Origin: Sphingomonas liriopis
GTDB lineage: Bacteria; Pseudomonadota; Alphaproteobacteria; Sphingomonadales; Sphingomonadaceae
Direction: 5' to 3'
Length of the DNA stretch: 64,000 nt
NCBI RefSeq assembly: GCF_024211255.1
Contig: NZ_JAMLDY010000010.1
Coordinates: 1 to 64,000 of the forward strand
Both the position numbers and the translations under genes were made by a program. The notes below the pieces were generated by a model. That model saw nothing but the letters and a program-made list of their open reading frames with translations, was not told the DNA's origin and made no database searches. Position 1 is the first letter of the stretch, and the number at the start of each line of letters is the position of its first letter. Shown here piece after piece: positions 24,316 through 34,460 of the stretch.

Positions 24316-25242
24316 ATGCCGCCGATCCGCGTTTGTGCGCTCTATCGCTTCACCCCCTTCCCCGATCCCGCCGCGTTGCAGGCGCCGTTGCTGAGCGCGT
24401 GCGAGGCGGCCGGCGTGCGCGGCACGCTGCTGCTGGCGCCCGAGGGGATCAACGGCACGATCGCCGGGCCGGATGCGGGGATGGACGCGGTGCTGGCGCA
24501 TATCCGCGGCCTGCCCGGCTGTGCCGCGCTCGACGTCAAGGAGGCGCGTGCGGACACGATGCCGTTCCACCGCACCAAGGTGCGACTGAAGCGCGAGATC
24601 GTGACGATGGGGGAGCCCGCGATCGATCCGCTCGACACCGGCCATTACGTCGAACCTGCCGAGTGGAACGCGCTGATCGCCGATCCCGATACGGTGTTGA
24701 TCGACACGCGCAACGATTACGAGGTGGCGGTCGGCACATTCGCCGGGGCGGTCGATCCGGCGACGCGGACGTTCCGCGAATTTCCGGCGTGGTTTCGGGA
24801 GCATCGCACAGAGCTGCTCGACGGCAGCAAGCGCGTCGCGATGTTCTGCACCGGCGGCATCCGCTGCGAAAAGGCGACCGCGTTCCTGAAGGCGGAAGGG
24901 GTCGAGGACGTCTTCCACCTCAAGGGCGGCGTCCTCAAATATCTGGAGGAGGTGCCGGCGGAGGCGAGCCGCTGGCAGGGCGAATGCTTCGTCTTCGACG
25001 AGCGGGTGGCGGTGGGGCATGGCCTGGCTCCTGGCACGCATGCGCTGTGCCGGGCGTGCCGGATGCCGGTGTCGCCGGAGGATCGGGCGTCGGCACTGTA
25101 CGAGGAGGGGGTGCGTTGTCCGCGGTGTTACGCTGCGCGTGGGGATGAGGATCGCGCGCGTTATGCCGAGCGGCATCGGCAGGCGCTGCTCGCCGAGGCG
25201 CGGGGGGAGGCGCATGTCGGGCGGCGGTATGGGGATGCGTGA
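24316..25242 (+). CDS. trhO: tRNA uridine(34) hydroxylase
   Basis: A 308-residue rhodanese-related protein (YceA/TrhO), which hydroxylates U34 of certain tRNAs using oxygen, the first step towards (m)cmo5U. An N-terminal ferredoxin-like domain (about residues 1-95) contains [13 protein letters not shown]. The rhodanese domain carries catalytic Cys178 in [11 protein letters not shown], followed by [14 protein letters not shown]-terminal cysteine cluster (CRACRMP ... CPRC) fits the family's extra region. It is divergent from rnr across 79 bp. Length and motifs match; the start at 24316 is the only ATG before the domain. Confidence 0.93.
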   Translation: MPPIRVCALYRFTPFPDPAALQAPLLSACEAAGVRGTLLLAPEGINGTIAGPDAGMDAVLAHIRGLPGCAALDVKEARADTMPFHRTKVRLKREIVTMGEPAIDPLDTGHYVEPAEWNALIADPDTVLIDTRNDYEVAVGTFAGAVDPATRTFREFPAWFREHRTELLDGSKRVAMFCTGGIRCEKATAFLKAEGVEDVFHLKGGVLKYLEEVPAEASRWQGECFVFDERVAVGHGLAPGTHALCRACRMPVSPEDRASALYEEGVRCPRCYAARGDEDRARYAERHRQALLAEARGEAHVGRRYGDA

Positions 25243-25284
25243 CGGGCGGTGTTCGGCGGGCTGATGCGATAGTCTCCGGGGGCG

Positions 25285-25324
25285 TGAGACCCATCTGTGC
25301 TTCGACAGGCCCAGCACGAACGGG
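25285..25324. repeat. Interspersed repeat, family C, half copy 3
   Basis: GTGAGACCCATCTGTGCTTC continues into GACAGGCCCAGCACGAACGG. Only one arm of the family C unit is present. Confidence 0.65.
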
Positions 25325-25350
25325 TTGGATGACGGTTGCCCCCATCCCTC

Positions 25351-25456
25351 GTCACCCCGGACTTGTTCCGGGGTCCACTCCGCGGCGAGGCGAACGGAAT
25401 GATGCTGGAGCGATAGGCCTGCGGCGCCGTGGACCCCGGAACAAGTCCGGGGTGAC
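25351..25456. repeat. REP-like paired palindrome, family R, copy 5
   Basis: Typical GTCACCCC ... GGGGTGAC ends, lying between the convergent trhO and GH130 genes. Confidence 0.9.
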
Positions 25457-25521
25457 GACCGATATGTGGCCATGGCACGCGTCTCACGACGCGGGTCACC
25501 ATCGACCGTCGTCCCACCCCC

Positions 25522-26802
25522 TCAAACCATCGCGGCGAGCAGTTCCGTGATCTTGACGAAGGCAAAGCCGACCGAACTGTCGGCGATGCCGTACGGCAGG
25601 AACAGCGTGTCGCCGTGGCGGATCGCGCCGCAGCTGTAGACGACGTTGGGGACGTAGCCCTCGCGGTCCTGGTCCTTCGCGGCGAGGATCGGTTCGCGGG
25701 TGCGGCCGATCACCTTCGACGGATCTTCCTTGTCGAGCAGCGCCGCGCCGATCGAATATTTGCGCATCGCGCCGACGCCGTGGGTCAGCAGCAGCCAGCC
25801 TTCGTCGAGTTCGATCGGCGGGCCGCAATTGCCGATCTGCACCAGCTCCCATGGATACAACGGCGCGAGGATCTTTTCGCCCTCGTCCCAATGTTCGAGG
25901 CGGTCCGACTTGAGCAGGAACAGGTTCTCGCCGTCCTGCCGGCCGATCATCATATACTGGCCGCCGACCTTGCGCGGGAATAGGCCCATGCCCTTGTTGC
26001 GCGCCGCGGACCCCGACATCGGCACGAGGTCGAAGCTGCGGAAATCGCGCGTGCGCATCAGTTCGGACTGAATCACCGAGCCGTTATAGGCGGTGTAGGT
26101 GCCGATCCATTCGTAACTGCCGTCCTCATGCCGGAAATGGACGATGCGCAGGTCCTCCAGCCCCTTCGACTGCGCCTGCGTGATCGGGAAGATCACCGTG
26201 CCCGACAGCGTCGAATCGCGGTGGCGCCAGACGGTGACCGGGCCGGCCGGCATCTCCTCTTCGCCGCCGACGACGTCCGCCGCGGTGGCGAAGGGCGGTT
26301 CGGGCGCGAGCTTGAGTTCGTTGGCGCTGGTGATGATGCCTTCGCGGAAGGCGACCGAGCTGATGTGCCCCTCCCCCACCGAACGCAGGCTCATCAGGAT
26401 GCGCATCGATCCCTCGGGCATGCCGGTCTGGTCGAAATGCGGCACCGCGCTGGGGTTCATCAGCGCGGCGGCGGCATAGCTGTATTCGTGGCAGAAATAG
26501 GCGCCGATCAGCTGGCGCTTCTCGTCGCCGATCTCACCGCCGTCGAGGCCGAGCAGCTCCGCGATCTCGTCGTAGCGGGTCATGAACACGCGGCGCGTCT
26601 GCCAGTGGCGCGCCTCGAAATCCTTGAGCACCGCCTCCAGCTGTTCGCGCGCCTCGCCGTTCGACATGGCGAGCACTTCGCCGACCAGCCGTTCGGTACG
26701 GTTGGGCGCGCCGCCCTTTCCGCCCCAGGCGATGTGGAACGGCCGCACGACGACGCGCGACGGATCGGCGTGCAGGCGCAGGCCGTGGGTGAACAGGTCC
26801 AT
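25522..26802 (-). CDS. Glycoside hydrolase family 130 protein (beta-mannoside phosphorylase-like)
   Basis: A 426-residue five-bladed beta-propeller enzyme of the GH130 group, which phosphorolyses or hydrolyses beta-mannosides. Supporting segments are GHISSVAFREG, YEWIGTYTAYNG, ARNKGMGLFPRKVGGQYMM with a GRQDGEN turn, and the late IGNCGPPIELDEGWLLLTHG. There is no signal peptide, so it acts in the cytosol. The ATG at 26802 gives MDLFTHGLRLHADPSRVVVR, typical of this subgroup. It lies 55 bp after a large GT4 gene on the same strand, so the pair likely makes or recycles one glycan. Confidence 0.9.
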   Translation of the reverse strand: MDLFTHGLRLHADPSRVVVRPFHIAWGGKGGAPNRTERLVGEVLAMSNGEAREQLEAVLKDFEARHWQTRRVFMTRYDEIAELLGLDGGEIGDEKRQLIGAYFCHEYSYAAAALMNPSAVPHFDQTGMPEGSMRILMSLRSVGEGHISSVAFREGIITSANELKLAPEPPFATAADVVGGEEEMPAGPVTVWRHRDSTLSGTVIFPITQAQSKGLEDLRIVHFRHEDGSYEWIGTYTAYNGSVIQSELMRTRDFRSFDLVPMSGSAARNKGMGLFPRKVGGQYMMIGRQDGENLFLLKSDRLEHWDEGEKILAPLYPWELVQIGNCGPPIELDEGWLLLTHGVGAMRKYSIGAALLDKEDPSKVIGRTREPILAAKDQDREGYVPNVVYSCGAIRHGDTLFLPYGIADSSVGFAFVKITELLAAMV

Positions 26803-26857
26803 CGCGGTTCGCAGCCTCGCCGTCCGATCGGTGTATACGCCGCCGCCGCCCGAAGGA

Positions 26858-29131
26858 TCAGGCGACGACGCGCGAGGTCCCTGCCACGCCTTGGGTCGCC
26901 TTTGAAAGCCCCGAAATCGCACAACTGGCCAGTTGCAGCGCCAAAATCGACTCCGCGCCCTGGTTGCGGTTGAGCCCGGTCGGCATCAGCCCGTCGAAAC
27001 AGCCGCCGTCCGCGGGGCTGGCGAGCGGCAGGTCGAGGTCGTTGTGACCGAGATACCAGCCATAGGCACGCTCCGCTTCCGCCACCCAGCGCGGGTCGGC
27101 GGTCGCGTCCCAGGCGGAGATGCAGGCATCGACGGTCGCCTGCGCCTCGAGCGGCTGCTGGTCGAACTGCAGCGGATCGGCATAGGGGCGGCCGAAGCTC
27201 TCCGTCCCCACCGCGCGGAAGCGGCCTTCGGGCGAGGTCTGCTTGGCGACGATCCAGTCGAGCGTCTCCAGCCCGCAGGTCACCAGATCGTCGCGGCCCA
27301 GCGCCTGGCCGGCGACGATCAGCGCCTGTGGCAGGCGGGCGTTGTCGTAGGCGAGCACGATCTCGAACCATTCCCATTCGGGCCGACGCGCCGCGGCAAG
27401 CAGCGCGAGGTGATCGTCGGGGAAGCGGACGAGGATCGAGCGCGCGAGCTCATGCCCCGGCGACGCCTCCAGCATCGCCGCCGCGCCGAGCATCGCGAAC
27501 GATTGCGCACGCAGCGAGCCGAGGTCGAGCGCGCAGCTGGCGGTTGCGTCGAACATCGCGCGCGCCCAGTCGCGGTGCTTGGGATCGCGGGCATCGCGCG
27601 CGACGACGCCCAGCGCCCAGACCGCGCGGCCGTTCGAATCCTCCGACCCCACGTCCTCGCACCACGTCCGGTCGAAGTTCATGAAGTTGCGGAAGCGCCG
27701 CTCGTCGGGGTTCCACGCATACTGGACGAAGGATGCGTAGATCGTCGTCCATTTGTCGCGCGCGACCGGATCGATATCGTCCATCGCGGTGACGAACATC
27801 AGCGCGCGGGCATTGTCGTCGATGCAATAGCCGTGGCGGCGGTCGGGCACCGAATAGATCGAATGCTGCAGCATGCCGGTGGCATCGCTCATCCGCTCGA
27901 CCGCGGCGAAATTGGGCGCGAGCGCGCGGATCGCCTGCGGCGCCTGCGTCAGCCTCCTAGGGCGGGCGGCGACGGCGACCTCGGTCTCGTGCAGCGCCGC
28001 CTCGGCGAGGCGCGGCCAGATCATCGTGCGGCCGCGGTCGTAGGCGCGCTGCGCCAGCCGGGTGCGATCGCGGGTGCTCGACAGCAGCCGGTCGATCTCG
28101 CGCGCGAAGGCGGCGGCGTCGCGGAAATCGACCAAGACGCCATGGCCGTCGGCGAGGATCTCGGTCGCATGGACGTACGGTGTCGAGACCACCGCCTTGC
28201 CGACGCCGACCGCATAGGACAGCGTGCCCGAGGTGATCTGCGCCGGGTTGAGATAGGGCGTCGCGTAGATGTCCGCGGCCTGGAGGTAGTCGATCAGCTC
28301 GTCATGTTCGAGGAAGGCATCGACGAAGGCGATGTTGCCGCCGACGCCCTGTTCCTCGGCGAGCGCCTTCAGCCGGTCGCGATAGGCCTCGCCCTCGTGC
28401 GCGACGAGATTGGGGTGGGTCGCGCCGAGCACGACGTAGAGCAGGTTGGGGTGACGCTCGGCGATCGCGGGCAGCGCCTCGATGATCGTCTCGATCCCCT
28501 TGCCGGGCGCGAGCAGGCCGAAGGTCAGGACGACGTCGCGCCCCTGCCAGCCGAAGCGCGGCTTCAGCGTCTCGGGATCGACGAACGGGCGGTCGGGGAC
28601 GCCGTGCGGGATCATCGCGATCTGGCGCGGGTTGGCGCCATAGACGCGGCGCAAGATGTCGCGGCCGCGCTCGGCCATCACCACCACCTTGGCGGCGCGG
28701 CGCAGCAGACCTTCAAGCACGCGGCGCTCGTCGGCATTGGGCTTTTCGAGCACGGTGTGCAGCGTCACGATCACGGGCAGCGTCGTGCGATCGAGCAGCG
28801 CGAGCAGATGCTCGCCCGCCGGGCCGCCGTAGATGCCATATTCGTGCTGGACCCAGATCGCCTGCGCGCCGCTCGCCTCGATCGTGCGCGCGGTCGCCAG
28901 ATAGGCGGACAGCTCGTGCTGCGGGATGCTGCCGGTCACCGCGGGGGGATAGGCGTAACGGCCGGGATGGTCGTCCATCGCATAGACGTCGACGGTGACG
29001 TCGGGGAAGCGATCGCGCATCGCCTGCCACACATCGGTGGTGAAGGTCGCAAGGCCGCACTGGCGGGGCAGGAAATTGCCGATCATCGCCAGATGCCTGA
29101 TCGCGTCGCCGCTCGCCGCCGTCGTTGCCAT
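26858..29131 (-). CDS. Large GT4 glycosyltransferase with C-terminal alpha-helical domain
   Basis: A 757-residue protein. Residues about 10-385 are a GT-B glycosyltransferase of family 4: opening AMIGNFLPRQCGLATFT, donor site LTFGLLAPGKGIETIIEA, and EX7E-like region AQITSGTLSYAVGVGKAV. Residues about 400-745 form a helical repeat domain resembling an (alpha/alpha)6 barrel (HGYCIDDNARALMF, NFDRTWCEDVGSEDSNGRAVWALG). The two are fused as in proteins commonly paired with GH130 in alphaproteobacteria. The ATG at 29131 has GAGGG upstream. Product unknown; a mannose-containing oligosaccharide is a plausible guess from the GH130 partner. Confidence 0.88.
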   Translation of the reverse strand: MATTAASGDAIRHLAMIGNFLPRQCGLATFTTDVWQAMRDRFPDVTVDVYAMDDHPGRYAYPPAVTGSIPQHELSAYLATARTIEASGAQAIWVQHEYGIYGGPAGEHLLALLDRTTLPVIVTLHTVLEKPNADERRVLEGLLRRAAKVVVMAERGRDILRRVYGANPRQIAMIPHGVPDRPFVDPETLKPRFGWQGRDVVLTFGLLAPGKGIETIIEALPAIAERHPNLLYVVLGATHPNLVAHEGEAYRDRLKALAEEQGVGGNIAFVDAFLEHDELIDYLQAADIYATPYLNPAQITSGTLSYAVGVGKAVVSTPYVHATEILADGHGVLVDFRDAAAFAREIDRLLSSTRDRTRLAQRAYDRGRTMIWPRLAEAALHETEVAVAARPRRLTQAPQAIRALAPNFAAVERMSDATGMLQHSIYSVPDRRHGYCIDDNARALMFVTAMDDIDPVARDKWTTIYASFVQYAWNPDERRFRNFMNFDRTWCEDVGSEDSNGRAVWALGVVARDARDPKHRDWARAMFDATASCALDLGSLRAQSFAMLGAAAMLEASPGHELARSILVRFPDDHLALLAAARRPEWEWFEIVLAYDNARLPQALIVAGQALGRDDLVTCGLETLDWIVAKQTSPEGRFRAVGTESFGRPYADPLQFDQQPLEAQATVDACISAWDATADPRWVAEAERAYGWYLGHNDLDLPLASPADGGCFDGLMPTGLNRNQGAESILALQLASCAISGLSKATQGVAGTSRVVA

Positions 29132-29253
29132 GCCGTTCCCTCGCTGATGCAACATTGTGGACGAACCACAACCTTGCGGGGCGATGAACGGCTGATCGAT
29201 CAAAAGGTTGCAGAGTTGTTGCACTGCACCCAGGCCGAATGCGCTGATCTGGA

Positions 29254-29700
29254 TCAACCGCGTCCGCGGTACGGTGGCACGCCCTGATCGGGCAGCCACA
29301 GGTCGGCGGGCGGCGGGCCGGACTGCCAGAAGACGTCGATCGGAATGCCGCCGCGCGGATACCAATAGCCGCCGATGCGCAGCCACTGAGGGCGCATCTC
29401 GTCGAACAGCCGCTGGCCGATGCCGACGGTGCAATCCTCGTGGAAGCCCGCATGGTTGCGGAACGCGCCGAGGAAGAGCTTCAGCGACTTCGATTCGACG
29501 ATCGTCTCGCCTGGCGCATAATCGATGACGAGATGCGCGAAATCGGGCTGGCCGGTGACCGGGCACAGCGAGGTGAATTCGGGCACCGCGAACCGCACCA
29601 GATAGGTCGTGCCGACGCGCGGGTTGGGAACATAATCGAGCACCGCCTCTTCGGGAGAAGCGGGCAGCTGGCTGGTCTGGCCGAGATGCTTTGGGGTCAT
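29254..29700 (-). CDS. queF: preQ0 reductase (NADPH-dependent 7-cyano-7-deazaguanine reductase)
   Basis: A 148-residue QueF of the short, unimodular type, which reduces preQ0 to preQ1 in queuosine synthesis. Active-site Cys46 and Asp53 are in [13 protein letters not shown]; the QueF motif [15 protein letters not shown] follows. The C-terminus binds NADPH in the dimer interface. The start codon at 29700 lies only 29 bp from the divergent photolyase start, so at least one promoter must lie inside a neighbour's coding sequence or the two overlap completely. Confidence 0.95.
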   Translation of the reverse strand: MTPKHLGQTSQLPASPEEAVLDYVPNPRVGTTYLVRFAVPEFTSLCPVTGQPDFAHLVIDYAPGETIVESKSLKLFLGAFRNHAGFHEDCTVGIGQRLFDEMRPQWLRIGGYWYPRGGIPIDVFWQSGPPPADLWLPDQGVPPYRGRG

Positions 29701-29729
29701 GCCCCGCCATGTAGGACGTCGACCCCGAT

Positions 29730-31274
<1,545 letters not shown>

Positions 31275-31339
31275 GGATGCCGGGCACTCCTCCCCAGCGT
31301 AGCCCGAGCGTAAACGTGCAAACGTGAATGGAGAGAGTG

Positions 31340-32203
31340 ATGGACGCGTTGGTGACGACCGAATGGCTGGCCGGGGAACTCGGCGCGAGCGATCTCAGGA
31401 TCGTCGATGCCACCTATTTCGCCAATTTCCCCGGCGAGGCGCCCCGCGACGCGGCGGCCGAATATGAGGCGGCGCACATTCCGGGCGCGGTGTTCATGAA
31501 CCTCGGCGATCTGCGCGATACCGACAGCGACCTGCCGATGATGCTGCCGTCGGCGGAGAAATTCGCCAGCCGCATGCAGAGCCTGGGCCTCGGCGACGGC
31601 AGCCGCATCGTGCTCTACGACAATTCGCCGCATCACACCGCGGCGCGCGCATGGTGGATGCTGCGCACCTTCGGCGCGCACGACGTCGCGATCCTCGATG
31701 GCGGTTTCGCCAAATGGCAGGCCGAGGGCCGCGAGACGACGAGCGGCAAGGAGCAATTGCGCCACCGCCACTTCACCGTCTGGGCGGATGCCAAGAACGT
31801 GCGCACGCTCGACCAGATGAAGGCCAATGTCGACAGCGGCGCCGAACAGGTGGTCGACGCCCGCTCGGCCGCGCGCTTCACCGGCGAGGAGCCCGATCCG
31901 CGCCCCGCGACGCATGCCGGCCATATCCCGGGCTCGCACAACCTGCCGCAGGGGACGCTGTTCAACGCCGACGGCACTTGGAAGCAGGGCGAGGCGTTGC
32001 GCGAGGCCTTCGCCACCGCCGGCGTCGATCTCGACCGGCCGATGGTCGCGACATGCGGCTCGGGGATCACCGCCGCGGTGCTCGCGTTCGGCGCGCATCT
32101 GGTCGGCAAGGCCATGCCGATCTATGATGGCAGCTGGTCGGAATGGGGAGCGGATCGCTCGACGCCCAAGGCCATGGGAGCCAGGGAAACCGTTGACGCG
32201 TGA
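31340..32203 (+). CDS. sseA: 3-mercaptopyruvate sulfurtransferase
   Basis: A 287-residue protein with two rhodanese domains. The active-site loop is Cys239 in ATCGSGITA, the CGSGVTA type diagnostic of mercaptopyruvate sulfurtransferase rather than thiosulfate sulfurtransferase. It transfers sulfur from 3-mercaptopyruvate to thiols or cyanide. The ATG at 31340 has GGAGAG directly upstream; another ATG four codons earlier is less well placed. Its last 11 bases overlap the metC start, so the two sulfur amino acid enzymes are translationally linked. Confidence 0.93.
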   Translation: MDALVTTEWLAGELGASDLRIVDATYFANFPGEAPRDAAAEYEAAHIPGAVFMNLGDLRDTDSDLPMMLPSAEKFASRMQSLGLGDGSRIVLYDNSPHHTAARAWWMLRTFGAHDVAILDGGFAKWQAEGRETTSGKEQLRHRHFTVWADAKNVRTLDQMKANVDSGAEQVVDARSAARFTGEEPDPRPATHAGHIPGSHNLPQGTLFNADGTWKQGEALREAFATAGVDLDRPMVATCGSGITAAVLAFGAHLVGKAMPIYDGSWSEWGADRSTPKAMGARETVDA

Positions 32204-33395
32204 CACCAAGACCGACCGCGTTCTGGGCGACGCCACCCGCGTCGTCCAGGCCGGCCGGCGTCCGGAATGGACGCAGGGGATCGTCAACCCGCCGGTATGG
32301 CGCGCGTCGACGGTCCTCTACGACAGCATCGCCGATCTGCGCGCCAATGCCGGGCGCGACACGCACCATCGGCTCTATTACGGCCGCCGCGGCACGCCGA
32401 CGCAATGGAGCCTCGCCGACGCGCTGACGAGCCTCGAGCCGGGGGCGGAGGCGACCTTCCTCTACCCTTCGGGCGTCGCGGCGATCGCGGCGGCGCTGCT
32501 GTCGGTGCTGTCGCCGGGCGACGAACTGCTGCTGGTCGACAGCGCCTACGACCCCACCCGCGGGCAGGCGATGCAGTTGCTCAAGCGCTTCGGCATCACG
32601 ACGCGCTTCTACGATCCGCTGATCGGTGCCGGCATCGCCGATCTGGTCGGCCCGAATACCAGGGCGATCTTCCTCGAAAGCCCGGGCAGCCTGACCTTCG
32701 AGGTGCAGGACGTGCCGGCAATCGTCGCGGTCGCCAAGCGCCAAGGGCTGACGACGCTGCTCGACAACACCTGGGCGACGCCGCTGTTCTTTCCGGCGAT
32801 CGAGAAGGGCATCGACCTCACCATCCTCGCCGCGACAAAGTACGTCGTCGGGCATAGCGACGCGATGCTGGGCTCGGTCACCGCCGCGCCCGGGCATTTC
32901 GCGCGGTTGCGCGATATGAGCTTCCAATTGGGGCAGGTCGCCTCCCCCGACGACAGCTGGCTGGGCAGCCGGGGCCTGCGCACGATGGCGGTGCGGCTGG
33001 CGCAGCATCAGGCGAGCGCGCTCGAGATCGCGCGCTGGCTCGCGGCGCGGCCCGAGGTAGCGCAGGTGCTGCACCCGGCGCTGCCCTCCTGCCCCGGCCA
33101 CGAATATTGGGCGCGCGACTTCAAGGGATCGAGCGGGCTGTTCTCGTTCGTCCTCAACGGCGGCGACGAGCGCGCGCGGGCGGCGCTGATCGACAGCCTC
33201 GACCTGTTCGGCATCGGCTACAGCTGGGGCGGGTTCGAGAGCCTCGCCATCCCCGCCGACCCGGCGCGCATCCGCACCGCCGCGCCGCGCGACTATGCCG
33301 GGCCGCTGGTCCGCCTGCAGATCGGGCTGGAGGACGCCGGCGACCTGATCGCCGATCTGGAGCACGGGCTGGCGGCGTTCAGGGCGGCATTGTAG
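32193..33395 (+). CDS. metC: Cystathionine beta-lyase
   Basis: A 400-residue PLP enzyme of the Cys/Met metabolism family, which splits cystathionine into homocysteine, pyruvate and ammonia. The PLP lysine is Lys216 in AATKYVVGHSD. Other marks are YYGRRGTPTQ near the N-terminus and the C-terminal YSWGGFESLA, typical of MetC. The reading frame extends far upstream, but the family start fits the TTG at 32193 (LTRDTKTDRV), with AGGGAAA at 6 bases. It overlaps sseA. Family R copy 6 follows. Confidence 0.93.
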   Translation: MTRDTKTDRVLGDATRVVQAGRRPEWTQGIVNPPVWRASTVLYDSIADLRANAGRDTHHRLYYGRRGTPTQWSLADALTSLEPGAEATFLYPSGVAAIAAALLSVLSPGDELLLVDSAYDPTRGQAMQLLKRFGITTRFYDPLIGAGIADLVGPNTRAIFLESPGSLTFEVQDVPAIVAVAKRQGLTTLLDNTWATPLFFPAIEKGIDLTILAATKYVVGHSDAMLGSVTAAPGHFARLRDMSFQLGQVASPDDSWLGSRGLRTMAVRLAQHQASALEIARWLAARPEVAQVLHPALPSCPGHEYWARDFKGSSGLFSFVLNGGDERARAALIDSLDLFGIGYSWGGFESLAIPADPARIRTAAPRDYAGPLVRLQIGLEDAGDLIADLEHGLAAFRAAL

Positions 33396-33418
33396 GCTAC
33401 CGCTGCCCCAAATATTAC

Positions 33419-33524
33419 GTCACCCCGGACTCGTTCCGGGGTCCACGCCGCGGCGAGGCAAACGGCTAGAGCCTCTTGCTGCACGCTTGCGGCCCGGTGG
33501 CCCCCGGAACAAGTCCGGGGTGAC
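33419..33524. repeat. REP-like paired palindrome, family R, copy 6
   Basis: Typical ends, lying between the convergent metC and DUF3035 genes. Confidence 0.9.
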
Positions 33525-33544
33525 GGGTAGCGTGCGGATGGGGC

Positions 33545-33958
33545 CTACTTCGTCGCCGACGCCTTCGCGTCCTGCCCGTCACCTTCCGGTGCCGCGACGA
33601 TGTCGCGCGTCGTCGCGCCCTTGTCGACGACGTTGGTCGCGGGGTCGCCGACCGACGAACGGATGCCGGCGTCCGCCGTATCGCCGCCGGCCTGGTTGAC
33701 GACGCCGTTCTCCGCGGCGCTGCGCTGCGTGTTGCCGCCGAACAGCGCGTCGAGCGTCTGCGCGGTATTGGCATTGTCCTGCGGGCGCGCCGCACCCGGC
33801 TGCGGCGGCACCAGCGCATAATCGGGCGGGATCACCAGCGGCGCCTGGCGCGCGACGGCGAATTCGTCGGGACGCGCACGATCGTAGCCGCGCTTGCCGC
33901 AGCCCGAGAGGAGGAGGACGCAGGCGAGGCCGGCGAGAATCGGAACTGACTTACGCAT
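33545..33958 (-). CDS. DUF3035 (BamF-like) lipoprotein
   Basis: A 137-residue lipoprotein. The lipobox is LLLSGC with Cys21 lipidated. A conserved central motif APLVIPPDYALVPPQPG marks the DUF3035 family, which includes Caulobacter BamF, an accessory of the BAM outer-membrane assembly complex. The rest is Asp/Asn/Thr-rich and probably disordered. The start ATG at 33958 overlaps the lspA stop by 8 bases. Position after lspA is usual in alphaproteobacteria, and LspA would process this very protein. Confidence 0.85.
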   Translation of the reverse strand: MRKSVPILAGLACVLLLSGCGKRGYDRARPDEFAVARQAPLVIPPDYALVPPQPGAARPQDNANTAQTLDALFGGNTQRSAAENGVVNQAGGDTADAGIRSSVGDPATNVVDKGATTRDIVAAPEGDGQDAKASATK

Positions 33959-34460
33959 GGGGATTCTCCGAGGAAACATCGCGCTTGTCGCGCATCAGGA
34001 GCGCGCGGACAAGCAGCACCAGCACGCCAAGGGTGATCGCCGCATCGGCGACGTTGAAGACGAGGAACGGCCGCCAGTCGCCGAAGTGCAGGTCGGCGAA
34101 ATCGACGACATAGCCGAAGCGCACGCGGTCGACGATATTGCCGAGCGCACCGCCGAGGATCGCACCCAGCGCGATCCGGTCGGCGCGGTTGGGCTCGCGT
34201 GTCATCCACACCGCGACCGCCACCGCGATCGCCCCGGTCATCGCCACCAGCGCCCAGCGCATCGTGTTGCTGTCGGCGTGAAGCAGCCCCAGCGAGATGC
34301 CGTGGTTGGCGACGAAGCGCAGGTTGAAGAAGGACGTGATCGTCCGCTCCGCGGTCAGCTCGTCGAGTTTCAGCACGTCGGTGATCGCGAACTTCGATGC
34401 CTGATCGGCGAGGAAGAGTAGCGCGGCGGTGACGAGGCCCGCGGTCGGCAGCTTACGCAT
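33951..34460 (-). CDS. lspA: Lipoprotein signal peptidase
   Basis: A 169-residue inner-membrane aspartic protease (signal peptidase II) with four helices. It removes signal peptides from prolipoproteins. The catalytic aspartates are in GNIVDRVRFGYVVDF and FNVADAAI. The ATG at 34460 overlaps the ileS stop (ATGCGTAA), and the DUF3035 gene overlaps its end. It is part of the ribF-ileS-lspA-DUF3035 cluster. Confidence 0.95.
   Translation of the reverse strand: MRKLPTAGLVTAALLFLADQASKFAITDVLKLDELTAERTITSFFNLRFVANHGISLGLLHADSNTMRWALVAMTGAIAVAVAVWMTREPNRADRIALGAILGGALGNIVDRVRFGYVVDFADLHFGDWRPFLVFNVADAAITLGVLVLLVRALLMRDKRDVSSENPHA

Noticed and set aside
22440..25148. A 902-codon open frame on the plus strand
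   Set aside because: It is antisense to rnr, then out of frame within trhO; low-complexity composition and no domain. It is a shadow of the real genes.
26933..29287. A 784-codon open frame on the plus strand
   Set aside because: Antisense to the GT4 gene, with the same Arg/Asp/His-rich shadow composition and no ribosome site.
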